DNA from: Paraphaeosphaeria minitans
Taxonomy: Eukaryota; Ascomycota; Dothideomycetes; Pleosporales; Didymosphaeriaceae
Direction of reading: 5' to 3'
Length of the DNA stretch: 64,000 nucleotides
NCBI GenBank assembly: GCA_015832175.1
Contig: WJXW01000010.1
Coordinates: 806,001-870,000 of the forward strand
Both the position numbers and the translations under genes were made by a program. Each line of letters begins with the position of its first letter. Positions within the stretch are counted from its first letter, which is position 1. The notes beneath the pieces are model-generated. The model did no database searches. It worked only from the letters and a program-made list of their open reading frames with translations, and had not been told where the DNA came from. Of this stretch, positions 53,071 through 63,365 are shown one piece after another.

Positions 53071-53764
53071 CACGCTCATGCGTGGCTCGAGCTTGCTTGG
53101 AGCCAAGGGCGGCACGAGGTCAAGCTTGGAGATACACATTCCGTAAATTATGCGACGTAGAAAAGTATTTGGGCTATGAGCAAGAGCTCTGACATGGGCT
53201 CTTAACGTAGAAGACCAGGATCTTCGATCACGCTACGAAAGAAGACCCAGAGGAAAGACTCGGGAAATCACACACAAGACCATAATATCGGCCGGTGCAG
53301 TTCCAATTGCATATACAGGGCCATGTTCGTGACCCATGAGCGTGCATGTGCTGGTGATCGCATGCAAGATATTGCACAAAGAGCCGGCAAAGGGCGCACA
53401 ACCTCTTTTGGTCTCTAAATATAGCATAATAATACCATCACCAGCCCGGGTGGGTAATTTTGGGTCCCTAAAATCGTGATCTCTGTAACTTGAGGGAGCG
53501 AAACGCAGTGTCCCAAGGCCAAGTCAAGCTAGTGAGCCGTAAATTCAAAAACACGATCCAACCATACAATTGATATTACCGGACTCGGACAAAGCTGAAA
53601 GGCAATAGTATCCAGTGTTCCTCGTGTTTGTGCGGCTCCTCGTGTCAGGTTGTCCCGGTGAGTGGCCGACCTAGTGGTGCCAAGCCAGCGCGTCGACAAA
53701 CAACGCTCGCGCAATACCCCTCCTCCCTTCAAACACACACCTCGCTCCCTCAAAAACGCACAAC
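53071..53764. other. Intergenic region with pyrimidine-rich leader at its right end
   Basis: About 700 bases. The last 80 (CTCCTCCCTTCAAACACACACC...) look like a fungal 5' leader for the ORF at 53765. No gene is seen otherwise. Confidence 0.35.
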
Positions 53765-54175
53765 ATGCAGATACACACAGGCTTCGCGGCAAGAGGCAGC
53801 TTCTTCAGGTACGTACAATGCGCTGCCCGAATCCTCGTTCGGGTTCTCAAAACTTCGGCAGACGGTGCTTTCGGTTTTCAGGCAAACGCAGTCAGCGGCT
53901 TCGGTCGTTCGACCGCAATCCTTCCTCGTCTTCCACTTTTTGTTACTATTTCTACTTTGCTAATCCTTTTATTGAATGGGAGCTCATCTGACAGTCGCTT
54001 CTCCCTGAGGCACCGATGGCAGATACCGCAAGCGTTCCGAGTCCGCAATCCATCACGATCAACCGCGGCCTGCACAATCGTTCTACGAAGCGCATACGCA
54101 GCTGTCGTGAACTGGCGAGCCGGTCGTTCAGCTCTGCCCCGTACTCTCTTCTCCCAGTGCTTCTGGTATGAGTGA
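53765..54175 (+). CDS. Uncertain small membrane-anchored ORF
   Basis: The ATG at 53765 (MQIHTGFAARGSFFR) follows a good pyrimidine/CA-rich leader. Unspliced, the frame gives 136 residues with one hydrophobic segment (LPLFVTISTLLILLL). With the GTACGT donor at 53809 and the TTTTCAG acceptor ending at 53881, the product is about 41 residues ending in FLVFHFLLLFLLC. Which form is real cannot be told. No family is recognised. Confidence 0.3.
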   Translation: MQIHTGFAARGSFFRYVQCAARILVRVLKTSADGAFGFQANAVSGFGRSTAILPRLPLFVTISTLLILLLNGSSSDSRFSLRHRWQIPQAFRVRNPSRSTAACTIVLRSAYAAVVNWRAGRSALPRTLFSQCFWYE

Positions 54176-54224
54176 GTGTTCATCCTCGATATATTTTCAC
54201 CGCGTCATGATGCAGCGATCACAG

Positions 54225-54290
54225 CGATAAAACATTGCAACCAATTGCCGTCTTGGGAATACCGCATTGACCGACCCCACATCGAACTCC
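54225..54290 (+). repeat. Diverged repeat C, copy 1
   Basis: The copy shares TGCAACCAATTGCCGTCTTG, GGGAATACCG and GACCGAC with the two downstream copies. Confidence 0.4.
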
Positions 54291-54514
54291 ACTACACAGT
54301 CTTTCTGAACGCTTCAATATTTGTCATTTCCAACATCTGATCTTCTGAGAAGAGATGCTGATGAGACACAGGCTTTGGCAGAAACGATCCAATGGCTCGC
54401 CTCAAAATTCGCTGCGGGTCCTTCACGGCCGACCAACTACAGACCGGCTCTGCTTTCCCACTCTTCTACCTTCCAAGTAAGCCACACTCCAAACCTGACG
54501 TAACTGCGCAAGGA

Positions 54515-54620
54515 TGAAGCACCTGCGACCAATGCCGTCTTGGGATTACAGCAGTCTCACAGAGCCGTCCTGGAGGGCCTCTGAGCGCACTGAGCATCTG
54601 CCAATTTCTCCTGCATATCT
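54515..54620 (+). repeat. Diverged repeat C, copy 2
   Basis: GAAGCACCTGCGACCAATGC, CGTCTTGGGATTACAGCAG, then TCACAGAGCCGTCCTGGAGG and CTCTGAGCG. On the minus strand the matching frame reads LRGPPGRLCETAVIPRRHWS. Confidence 0.6.
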
Positions 54621-54714
54621 TTTTTGAGCCACAGACTGACACATAGCAGGGACTAGGCCAAGCGAAATCCAATGAGCGGTAAGCCACTATCCCTGCACCA
54701 GAAAATCTGCGCCA

Positions 54715-54820
54715 TGATGAAGCAACTGCAACCAAAGCCGTCTTCGCAGTATCGTAGCCTCACAGAGCCGTCCTAGAGGATCTCTGAGCGTCTTAAACAT
54801 GATCCAGTCTCTCAAGTAAG
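54715..54820 (+). repeat. Diverged repeat C, copy 3
   Basis: GAAGCAACTGCAACCAAAGC, CGTCTTCGCAGTATCGTAG, then TCACAGAGCCGTCCTAGAGG and CTCTGAGCG, about 200 bases after copy 2 and about 85 percent alike by eye in the core. On the minus strand it reads LRDPLGRLCEATILRRRLWL. Confidence 0.65.
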
Positions 54821-55039
54821 GGTATCGTAAGCCAGAAGCTGACGCGTCACAGACACCAACCTTCAACAACCAACTATCAGTAAACGGTCCTGTTTCGTCT
54901 CCGCGACCTACCCGCACCAGTTCACGCCGCCTTACACTCTCGCGTGTCAGCCTCGTTTAAAGCTTATCACTGGTTGATCCCTACACGTTACAATCGTGCT
55001 CCAGTATCCTACAACCCTTGATAGTCCGCTTGCTACGCC

Positions 55040-55215
55040 GCGACCTTGAGGTCAGTTGTCTCCCTCCTGTTCATACTTCTTGCCGTGATGCAAGGGCATA
55101 TCAAGCTATCAGGCAGCCGTCTACTATCTTTGACCGTCGGTTTTAGTAGTACGGTGGTGTGGGAACCACGCGTCCTTGAGGCAGCACCCATCACCCGCCC
55201 TATGAGCACGTATGC
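55040..55215 (+). repeat. Diverged repeat D, copy 1
   Basis: GAGGTCAGTTGTC, CCGTCTACTATCT, TTAGTAGTACGGTGGTGTGG, GAACCACGCG and CAGCACCCA in this order, matching the copy about 350 bases downstream. Confidence 0.6.
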
Positions 55216-55389
55216 ATGCCTAATCGGCCTTCTGGCCATTTCATAAGCACTGGTTCCATCCACGTGTTCGTTGCATTTATTTCTCTGGCGTTTCACAACT
55301 TTCCGCGTTGCATGCTTTCGTTTGTATTTCCAAAGCTGACAACAACCCAATAGGAACCATCGCTCTCGTCATTCGATCGCAGCATCATT

Positions 55390-55565
55390 CAGAAGAGGTC
55401 AGTCGTCCCTAGTTGTCACGTCATATTCGTATCATGATGACACCATTGCTTCACGTTCGAGGCAACTGTCTACTACAACTCTGTTGCCGTCCGTGTAGTA
55501 GTACGGTGGTGTGGGAACAACGCGGCTGTGAGCCAGCACCCACACCTGCTAAAGATCGTTGAACA
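55390..55565 (+). repeat. Diverged repeat D, copy 2
   Basis: GAGGTCAGTCGTC, CTGTCTACTACAA, GTAGTAGTACGGTGGTGTGG, GAACAACGCG and CAGCACCCA, the same order and spacing as copy 1. Confidence 0.6.
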
Positions 55566-56661
55566 AAGGAAGCAATCCTGAACCAAAAATCAACAATTCC
55601 TCCTCCAACTACGTGCTGCTATGGTTGCGATACGCGCTGACCAAGTACATGTTAGGTTCTGCTGTTTTCAAGTCGCTCGCATGCCCAGAATTGGTGCTTC
55701 TGAGTCTGGCAAGCTCGATGCAGACACAATCTAGGAATATACGGCCAGTGGCTCTTACTTTTCTGTCGACAGTTGGCTTTGATGACATTTTGGTGGCGAA
55801 AGCTACCACTGAGTTTGATCCGACATAGTTCGTGTTGGGGACCGTTTTGCAGTTCTGGTCGCTTATACTCGTTGTTCTGGACGTATCAAATGCCTGGAAT
55901 AGTACATAGACTTGTAATAACAGAGGTTTCGATCCCAAAATCTGACTCTCATATGAAGGGTGAGCTGATTGATCTTTTGACATTTCCTAATGCGCTCTAT
56001 CATGACCCTTCTCTATAGAAGTCTCGCCGTGGCTGAAGGTTTAGACACGAATGTCAATTCTGCCGTTTCAATTTTACCATCGTCTAATGCTCTTGCGTGT
56101 TTAAAGTTTATGTTTGACGGATACAAATTGCTGACAATATCATCAATACCACAGGCTGACCAAGGCGCTCTGCGTTCGTCTTCCATCACGTCGCTTCGCT
56201 TTCAAGTCTCTCACTGACCATGTTTACGATCCACAATAAGATCGAGAGAGAAATGAAAGGTTGGGAGATGTACAACGAACATGCTGATAGGCGGGCATGT
56301 GGCGTGCCGTGGTGGTAACGGCTTTCGCAGACATGGATTGATGGGTCCTAGAACACTTGCAAGGACCCAAGAGCCATACGTACCACATCCATGGCTAACT
56401 ATTGGAAGAGCAGGGTCAAAGATGGCTCTGAGATAAGCTCTCGATGTGCACACACATTGAATCATCCTGGCTTTCCATCATATTCCCTTGAGCTTTGCTT
56501 GCGTCGTGGCGTATGGTGACTTGTGAAGATTGTGTAGGTGACCAGCTTGATATGGAATACTCTCATAACTGAAGCCTTCCGGAGATTCTGAAGGTCAATA
56601 CGTGAAGTCGTGTAGTGAAGTTCCTGGTCTCAACGCCTTTTGTCTGGTGCTCGAGCCATAC

Positions 56662-56664
<3 letters not shown>
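55566..56664. other. Region of coding-like fragments without a settled gene
   Basis: The minus-strand frame at 55983-55609 (SSKPTVDRKVRATGRIFLDC, IELARLRSTNSGHASDLKTA) and the plus-strand frame at 55990-56217 (AEGLDTNVNSAVSILPSSNA) both look coding-like but are short and without a domain. They may be relics. Confidence 0.3.
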
Positions 56665-56693
<29 letters not shown>

Positions 56694-56695
56694 CT
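56665..56695. repeat. AT dinucleotide microsatellite
   Basis: An uninterrupted run of about 15 AT units. Confidence 0.95.
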
Positions 56696-58273
56696 ATGCG
56701 GAGATAGACCATCCAGATCTAGACGTAGTGGGAAGGTGTACAGAAACACCGCATCAGTTGAACTCCCCATATCATAGCGAGGTCGTGTGCTCCTGACCAT
56801 GGATGCATTGTTTAAGCTTTCCAATGAGCTCATTCACACCGTACCGGCTAGCCTCGCTTCAAAAAGCCCGCCTAAGATAAGCACGAGCGCAAGCTGAGCG
56901 TCCCGCCGTGAAGCGCGCGCTGGACCGCCGGCGTCCGTTGCCCCGATAACAACGACGTGCGACGGGCCCCACTTTTTTTACTCTCGCCCGCTCCGTCACA
57001 AAAACCTCCACACAATCTTTCTCGTGTCTTTCCGCGACACCCTCATCTTCGCTTTGCGAGCTCTTCAACACTTCTCGCCCTCGTTTCTCCGAAAAGCCAG
57101 CGCCTGCTTGCTACCCTGTCAACCACTTACAAGTTGAGTACCCCCATCCCATTCATACCAGCTCAGAAGATGAGAAATTGGATTGTCGAGGAACCTCGAG
57201 CAACCAGCGTCAGCCGTCAGCGCATCTCGCGGGTTCCGATGGCACGCAAGAGAGTTGAAATCTCTGATGAGCTCGGAGCATTCATTCGAGTCGCTACCAC
57301 TCTGGTCGCTGTTCGTTGACAAATTCGAAGGATTGGTTCACCACGCGCAGCGCCGTATTCACGATCCGTCTGTCGCACTCGTTCGGTGCATGCGACTCGC
57401 TCCGCGAAACTTAACAAGCTAAGTGGCCCCGTATCCCTCTCTCCCCCTTGTCAGGTGTCATGATGATACCTAGCTTTGTCAAGATTACCCCCACCGTCAC
57501 TGGTGGGCGTAGATGACTGTGGGAAATTGTAGTTTTCAACTCTGAACACCTTTTTCATCCGTCCGCGTTTGCTACTTTTCCGATTGCAGACTGTTAACGA
57601 GTACACAGAACACACGTCTCGCCTCATCCAACGATATCTATTCTTCCTCCGCAATTCGTGATCACTTGCGCGACTGGGCAATGCAAGTCTCCCCCAGACA
57701 CAAGTCAGCATTTCTTTTCGTGATGAAAACAAGATCAGAGGTACCCCATCAGCGCGTGCCGTCCGGGCTTGACCAGTGGGTTCCAATGAAGATCATACTG
57801 ATTTACATCGAAGGCGTTCCCCATCGTCGCTAAGTTTGAAATCAGGAGCTGCTAACGAGGATTCAGGGGTTTGGCTCCGAGAGCAACAGCAACAACAGCG
57901 CCCCACGAAGGTTCAAGAGCTGCAGAGTTCCGCATAGCGTTTCTCTGGCATAGTCCAATCTGACTGCGGACTATCTGGCGTCGCCAGGGCTCGTTTCTTT
58001 TTCATTGACTTCTCCTGCTGCTGGCGGGGAGTTGAGGAAGAATAATTGCAACGTGACGTCTTATTGTGCTTCCACAAGATTGATTCGATTCCCACGCACG
58101 TCAATCACCGAACCCAATCCCGCAGCCTTGTAATTTCGCGTTTGTGGGAGCCTAACCGCGTGGTACGTAAGGCTCTAAGGCTTGGCGTAGGTTGAGGTTG
58201 TTTCTTGCGTTGAGTGACGCTCCTCAGTTGAAGACGAGACTGTGCAAAGCACAACAGCAACACCATCAGCACC
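56696..58273. other. Gene-poor stretch with one promoter-like leader
   Basis: At 56965-57165 a T-run and pyrimidine-rich leader precede an ATG at 57171 (MRNWIVEEPRATSVSRQRIS) with a 50-codon frame to 57319, too short to trust. The 57451-57786 minus frame shows no domain. Nothing else is recognised. Confidence 0.3.
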
Positions 58274-59047
58274 ATGTTCAAATACCGCTTCGCACCTGCG
58301 ATTCCCCTGGGATTCGATCCCATCATTTGCGAATACGATAAGGATCATCTCCACGATCCCGACAATCACACCCTCGACAACGTTTACGCGGAATGCTTTT
58401 CCGGCAAGAAGTGGTGCCCTCTTTGCGGGCGAGAACAAGCAGCGACCGCCACAGGCAACGACCCCTGCGCCGCTTGTAGCGCGGTCAACGGGACAGTGGC
58501 CTGGATCCAGCGCGAGTGCCTTGCGATACACAGGGAGTACGAGCACCTCCTGGCCTACGAGCAGAGAAGACCAGGTCAACTGGACAACTTCACCTACCCA
58601 AGGCGACAATGGATGAAGGCGCTCATTCTGCGTCAGCAATGCAAGGCCGCCTTCATTCGCATGGCAGATGTGCTGCGCCTTGAGTTTCCAAGTAGGTAAA
58701 CAGCAGACCTGAGCAATGTGTCTTCTATCCTTGGAGTAACACACAATACCAAGCCAAAGCCGCTGATAATCGAAGTAGTCGGCCCTCCATCCTTTTTCAG
58801 GAACGTTTACGAACTCGAGTTCCGGACCAGGAACTGGAACCACTGCGCCTTCGTCTTCGAAACCGTTTACGGCAGTTTGGTCTTCGACCCCACGGGTCCG
58901 CAGTTTGGTCCCAGTTGGCCCGTAGTGTGTATGCTCAGAGAGTATCGCACACGCGTGGACTCCTTGATAAGTTTTCAACCTCTCGGGACGCACGAGCGAA
59001 AGTGGGAGACCGCCTTCCCTTCGCTCGTGCACGGCACCAATAGCTAG
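58274..59047 (+). CDS. Orphan protein with a CxxC zinc-ribbon-like element
   Basis: There are two exons, 58274-58691 and 58737-59047, with a 45-nt intron; the product has 242 residues. The ATG lies in a good context (CAGCACCATG) after an A/C-rich leader. The N-terminal half has FDPIICEYDKDHLHDPDNHT, then KKWCPLCGREQ and DPCAACSAV, so two CxxC pairs about 20 residues apart could bind one zinc. A helical part follows (ECLAIHREYEHLLAYEQRRP, then ALILRQQCKAAFIRMADVLR). The second exon is beta-like (PLIIEVVGPPSFFRNVYELE, HCAFVFETVYGSLVFDPTGP). I do not recognise the family. The antisense strand has a 293-codon open frame over the same interval; codon pattern, start context and the intron favour the plus strand. 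Confidence 0.6.
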
Positions 59048-59554
59048 GCCTATCACCGCCCTCGACGTCGCCCTCCACCTTCTCCATTCGTGAAGCTGTC
59101 GCTCCCGTTCGATTTCAACTTCCGGGTTGTTTTCCTTTGGGACTTAGCCCCTGGGTTTCTCCCAGCGCCTTCGTTTGAGCGCAAAAAAGAAACCCATCCA
59201 ACGAGTTCACGGTTCAACGTACCGGATGGGTCTATTAGCCGCAAGGCGAAGCTAAGATGAACTCAGTAAACAGTGGTATAGTTATTACATCGGGTTACAG
59301 ATGTTTTGAGCAGCTGAATAGACCAGGGATCGAACATCATTGCCTCTACGCATCCGACCAGTGTCCTGATCGCTCTGTCCAAGTCTTCCCGGTGGCCTGG
59401 TTGTCTAGGAACCAATCGCACTTATCTTAGATTGACCTAAACACTGCTTAAAAGGCGTAGGGCTCCACAAACACTACAGGCCATGATTTTCCGAAAGGTC
59501 TGTGTCCGTGAATTAGGTCAGCAGCTTTGTAGAGCACAAGACTACACTAACTCA
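59048..59554. other. Intergenic with a tRNA-like relic
   Basis: About 500 bases without a gene. It contains the decayed tRNA-like sequence listed separately. Confidence 0.4.
59323..59392 (-). other. tRNA-like relic
   Basis: On the minus strand GACTTGGACAGAGCGATCAG resembles the D-arm region of a class II or Met-type tRNA, then CTGGTC and GATGCGTAGAGGC follow, and ATGTTCGATCCC matches a B box. The T stem and acceptor stem no longer pair, so this is a decayed copy. Confidence 0.35.
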
Positions 59555-60100
59555 TCACACGCAGACCAACCAAGTCCACAACCTATATCGATTACCGAAC
59601 TCGACCCAGTCGCCAGCTGAGCGGTAGTCATGGCTTTGTCGACGGTGCGCGGCCGCGGCGTCGACGCTTTCCGGTTCGAACGCGAACCCGCCGTCCGTCA
59701 CCTTGCCCACACAGGCGCCTGCTGCAAATAATGCTGCACGGTGACCTCGACCGATAGAAATCACCCAGTTGGTCTCCACTTCAAGTGTAGCAACGTCGAC
59801 ACCGAACTGGAATCCGATGTACACAGGCACCTGCTGTGAATGTCCACCGATCTTCGCAATCACATCGAAAGCTGGGCGCAAAAACCAACCCGAAGAAGAG
59901 TCATTTGTCGAGTGCAACTTCAACAATATAATGAGGTCGAGAAGCGCTACACAGACAGTGACATAATGTTCTCCCGGTGTATGCAGTCCATGGCAATCTT
60001 GGTGACAGATAGTGGCTCCTGCCGAGGGTGAGTATGTGCCTCTCGAATAGTATGAGGTGGTCTCTCTAATATAATCATACAGTTCACCATCCGCGTTCAT
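59555..60100 (-). CDS. Uncertain orphan ORF, 181 residues
   Basis: The minus-strand frame from an ATG at 60100 (MNADGELYDYIRETTSYYSR) has a convincing C-terminal half: VPVYIGFQFGVDVATLEVET, NWVISIGRGHRAALFAAGAC, VGKVTDGGFAFEPESVDAAA, then DWVEFGNRYRLWTW. The first third is less protein-like and may include an unrecognised intron. No domain is identified. Confidence 0.4.
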   Translation of the reverse strand: MNADGELYDYIRETTSYYSRGTYSPSAGATICHQDCHGLHTPGEHYVTVCVALLDLIILLKLHSTNDSSSGWFLRPAFDVIAKIGGHSQQVPVYIGFQFGVDVATLEVETNWVISIGRGHRAALFAAGACVGKVTDGGFAFEPESVDAAAAHRRQSHDYRSAGDWVEFGNRYRLWTWLVCV

Positions 60101-61982
60101 AAGTTACGATTCTCAACCCGCGAGTACTACTACTTCGAGCGCTTCGTTCTTACCCCGGAAAAGATATAGCTACGTCGTCGATCTGACCTATTGTCCAGTT
60201 CAGGCCAGAGTGGCCCCTGATCAGAGAATACAAGCAGTAGAAGCAGTCGCATACATCGGGTAGGCTCTCTCAGGTTCCTTGGTAACAGGTGGTGCGCTGC
60301 GGGTCGCGCTTGACCACTATAATCCCAATACTGTTGCATTCCTCAGTACCAGTATGGAAAGGGAGCCTCTGTCTTGTCGTATCCAGAGACAGTTGATAAC
60401 GGCGGAGTTGAGTAGTTGTCCTAAGCATACCTACAGACGATTGGCTGAGGCTGCCGACACCACGGGCTCAAATGCCTCCAAGCGGTTGCAATAAGCAAGG
60501 TATTCTAACAGGGCTGGAAGTGATTGGCAGCAGCTACCAGGGCTCCTGGGAATATAGGTAGTCTCTATCGAACAGGAGTCGTGGGTTTCTAACATGATCA
60601 TCGCAGATCTACTTCAAGCGACCAATCTAAACAGAGCCCACCTAATGTGTGAGCAGGCACGGATCGTACGAGTGCACCACTGCCACAATAGGAAGCGCGT
60701 CTACTATGCCTACCTCAACTGCTAGCTAGTTCGACGCTGGGGTCGATGACTAGAAGACACGGATTTAAAGTGAATCAATGACGATTAGCGTTGCTTGTCT
60801 TCCGAATATTCGCATTTCTCGGAGATTCAGAAGAAGAAGCTACCCGTAGGTCCACTCTTAAACTCAAAACATCGACCAGAAAGTGTTCTGATCATCCTGC
60901 ATATTTTCCATGCGCAAACGTATGCAGTAGCGACGACAACAAACTGTAACAGCCGAAAACGCGATTGAGATCTCTTCTGACTGAAACGCACATGCATGGA
61001 AATACCAGGGGGGCTGTATAAGAGAGTTGCGGTGTGAGTCGACTCTTTTTGGGATGTGGACAAGCTGTAGAGGAAGCAATGCTGTCACTGGCATGCTTAC
61101 TCATCCTTCAGGGATGAGTGTCCGGTTGGCGAAACTTGCTGCAAAATGGATTTTGCGGCAGACCGTCATCGCTGCAAGGGATAAAAGAGATTGTGAGCCT
61201 ATGTGTATGCTGCGGTGGGATGATAAGCATGAATCTTTCCGCTTGCACATTATGGAAAGGCGGCCCTGGCAGCGTGATTGCCGCACATGTGGATACAAAA
61301 ACAGTCAATCATGACTATTAAACCAAGTCTAATGGAATTTCGTTACTGTGACAAATTTCGCAAGTCGCATGCTCTTGTTGCCTATGTCGATGATAGGATC
61401 TTGTGACGAAAAAGGCGGATGGGGATGTTACCTAGAACTCGTGCATCGGTGGTCGTTGCCTCAGCTCAACGATGCAACTAGTCTTTTAATTATGCCCTGA
61501 AATACGGTAGCCGAGCACGCTCGGCTTCAAGCAGTGGATGCAAAACCCAATGCGTCTGCATTATTGTACGGATACACCTGGGGCTTGAGTAATTGTCCGC
61601 GGAGAATAGACCAGCGCTGAGTATCTGACAATGCTTCTCTGATCTTGCTGCTTGATGCTGCTTGACGTCTTACATCTGAATATGAAGCAAGTTGATAAGA
61701 TGTGACTTCAAAATGAAGTCCTGGGGCCCATCGCCTGGAGTGGTAGCGTCGTCCCGGAGCCTGCGATCTGGGCCATCTTTAATGTTACGGTTCCCAGTAG
61801 CAGCTGCTTTGCGAGGTATCAAGCTCTTGTGGTCTTCTGTTGTCGGATGCGACACAGGCTTTGACCGTCTTCACTCCAACGATTGTAGCCCCGCACCCAC
61901 ATCGACGGTTGTCAAATTCGTTTGCGTTGCCAGGCGACGTCTTCGCCAAGTCTCGCTTTCACTCAACAACGCCCACAACCCA
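60101..61982. other. Gene-poor region, no gene seen
   Basis: About 1.9 kb with only short overlapping frames on both strands. No repeat or domain is recognised. Confidence 0.35.
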
Positions 61983-62306
61983 ATGACCTCTGTTTTTGAG
62001 GCCTATTTAGATTTTAAAACTCGAGGCTTCTTCATCAAAGGGCAGAATGAATCTGGGCATGCTTCCCACCTGTCCTGGCCTCCCGCCGAAGCTAGCACCT
62101 GGCAGATCCGCGCCCGTGCCAACTCAGTCCCTTGGGAAGCCTTGGGTATGCTGACGTGCACAGGTTCGAGACGTAGGCTGTCCGGGGCCGAACTCGTTTT
62201 TGCCTTTTATTGGATGGCCAATTATCCTATAAGTCCACTCGGCCAATGCGCTCTTCTTCTTTTAGCCTTTTTTTCTTTTTGTTTTGCAGCGCCGGCGCGC
62301 TTGTGA
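61983..62306 (+). CDS. Uncertain orphan ORF, 107 residues
   Basis: The ATG at 61983 (MTSVFEAYLDFKTRGFFIKG) opens a frame with SWPPAEASTWQIRARANSVP and a hydrophobic C-terminal segment (LLLLAFFSFCFAAPARL). The frame is also open upstream without an ATG in a good context. No family; could be spurious. Confidence 0.25.
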   Translation: MTSVFEAYLDFKTRGFFIKGQNESGHASHLSWPPAEASTWQIRARANSVPWEALGMLTCTGSRRRLSGAELVFAFYWMANYPISPLGQCALLLLAFFSFCFAAPARL

Positions 62307-62645
62307 ACATAAACAGCACAATATCAGGTTGGTCCGTTTTGGGCTAAGCTGCCCGACGTGCTGCCTTCACCACCCACACAGCATTTTCGTGAGCTTTACC
62401 TTGAACGTGAACCCGACCGCAACACCAACCTTTGCATCTCCCCACATGCGGTCAGTATGCGCTCTTGTTACACTTCTCATCATTTTCTTGCCTGCTGACT
62501 CGCTGAAGCTTTAGACGCAGCCGAACTTCGCGCCCCGCAACCCTTGCGCTCCATGTCCGGCGACACCAGGTGTTTATAGTCTTATCGAGCTCGTTGGGCC
62601 TACAGTACGCGCGCAATTGCTGACTCTGACAGCGAAGTAGCCGCC

Positions 62646-63365
62646 ATGAGCTCACAAAGCAGCTCCACTGAGCTTCACGCCGCCCAAACGCTTCTTCGCC
62701 CATCGTCGAGCGTCGAAAACAACCTCGATGGCACCGGCAATCATCTTCCCGGCCCCTCTCCCGCTACAAAGGCGGCCAGAGTACGCCGTTGGCCTGTCTC
62801 CAAACCTCTGGGCAAACCCAAGAGCCTCAAAGCGTCGCTTGTCAGGGCCGATGTCCAACGCTACCAGCAACGATTGGCCGACGAGTGGAGAGCGGAGCAT
62901 CCGGACGGAGGAAAGCCGGTAAATTTCTGGAAGATCTTGAAGCTTGTGAGGTATCTGATGGTCGACTATGCAGTAGCAATTATGGAGTGTGAATACGCGG
63001 CCCTGGTTGAGTTCTTTGTCAAGGTCGACTGCCTCGGAGCTCTGTATGGCTGGGAGGAGAAGCGCACGCCGGACGCGGAAATTTGGAAGGAACATTTGAG
63101 AACCATCTATTCGACCGAGGAGGACCTTCTTTCGCTCACACTTTGGGAGATGATCAACGACTATCTCGACGGGGAGGAGTGTCAGCTTGAGGACCTTGAA
63201 ATGGAGCTGGAGGACGCGTTCAAGGGTCGCGATGCTTGGAAAATGCGAGTAACTCGGCAGCGTATCAAGATGGGTGCCCGATATGCGCTATACATGCTCA
63301 GGTGCTTGTGGTGGTCGTTCCGAGCGCATAAGGCTACCTATGTGGAATGCTTCAAGTTCGAGTGA
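62646..63365 (+). CDS. Helical orphan protein, 239 residues
   Basis: A single exon with the start in a very good context (GCCGCCATGAGC). The first 75 residues are Ser/Pro/Lys-rich and probably disordered. The rest is dense in helices with many aromatic and acidic residues: NFWKILKLVRYLMVDYAVAI, CEYAALVEFFVKVDCLGALY, TEEDLLSLTLWEMINDYLDG, ECQLEDLEMELEDAF, then ARYALYMLRCLWWSFRAHKA. No signal peptide or clear membrane anchor is seen. The family is not recognised; it is the best-supported single-exon gene in the right part of the window. Confidence 0.65.
   Translation: MSSQSSSTELHAAQTLLRPSSSVENNLDGTGNHLPGPSPATKAARVRRWPVSKPLGKPKSLKASLVRADVQRYQQRLADEWRAEHPDGGKPVNFWKILKLVRYLMVDYAVAIMECEYAALVEFFVKVDCLGALYGWEEKRTPDAEIWKEHLRTIYSTEEDLLSLTLWEMINDYLDGEECQLEDLEMELEDAFKGRDAWKMRVTRQRIKMGARYALYMLRCLWWSFRAHKATYVECFKFE

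Noticed and set aside
56957..57319. A possible gene with a histone-like pyrimidine-rich leader
   Set aside because: The leader looks promoter-like, but the downstream frame is only 50 codons from its first good ATG, and no histone or other family sequence is present.
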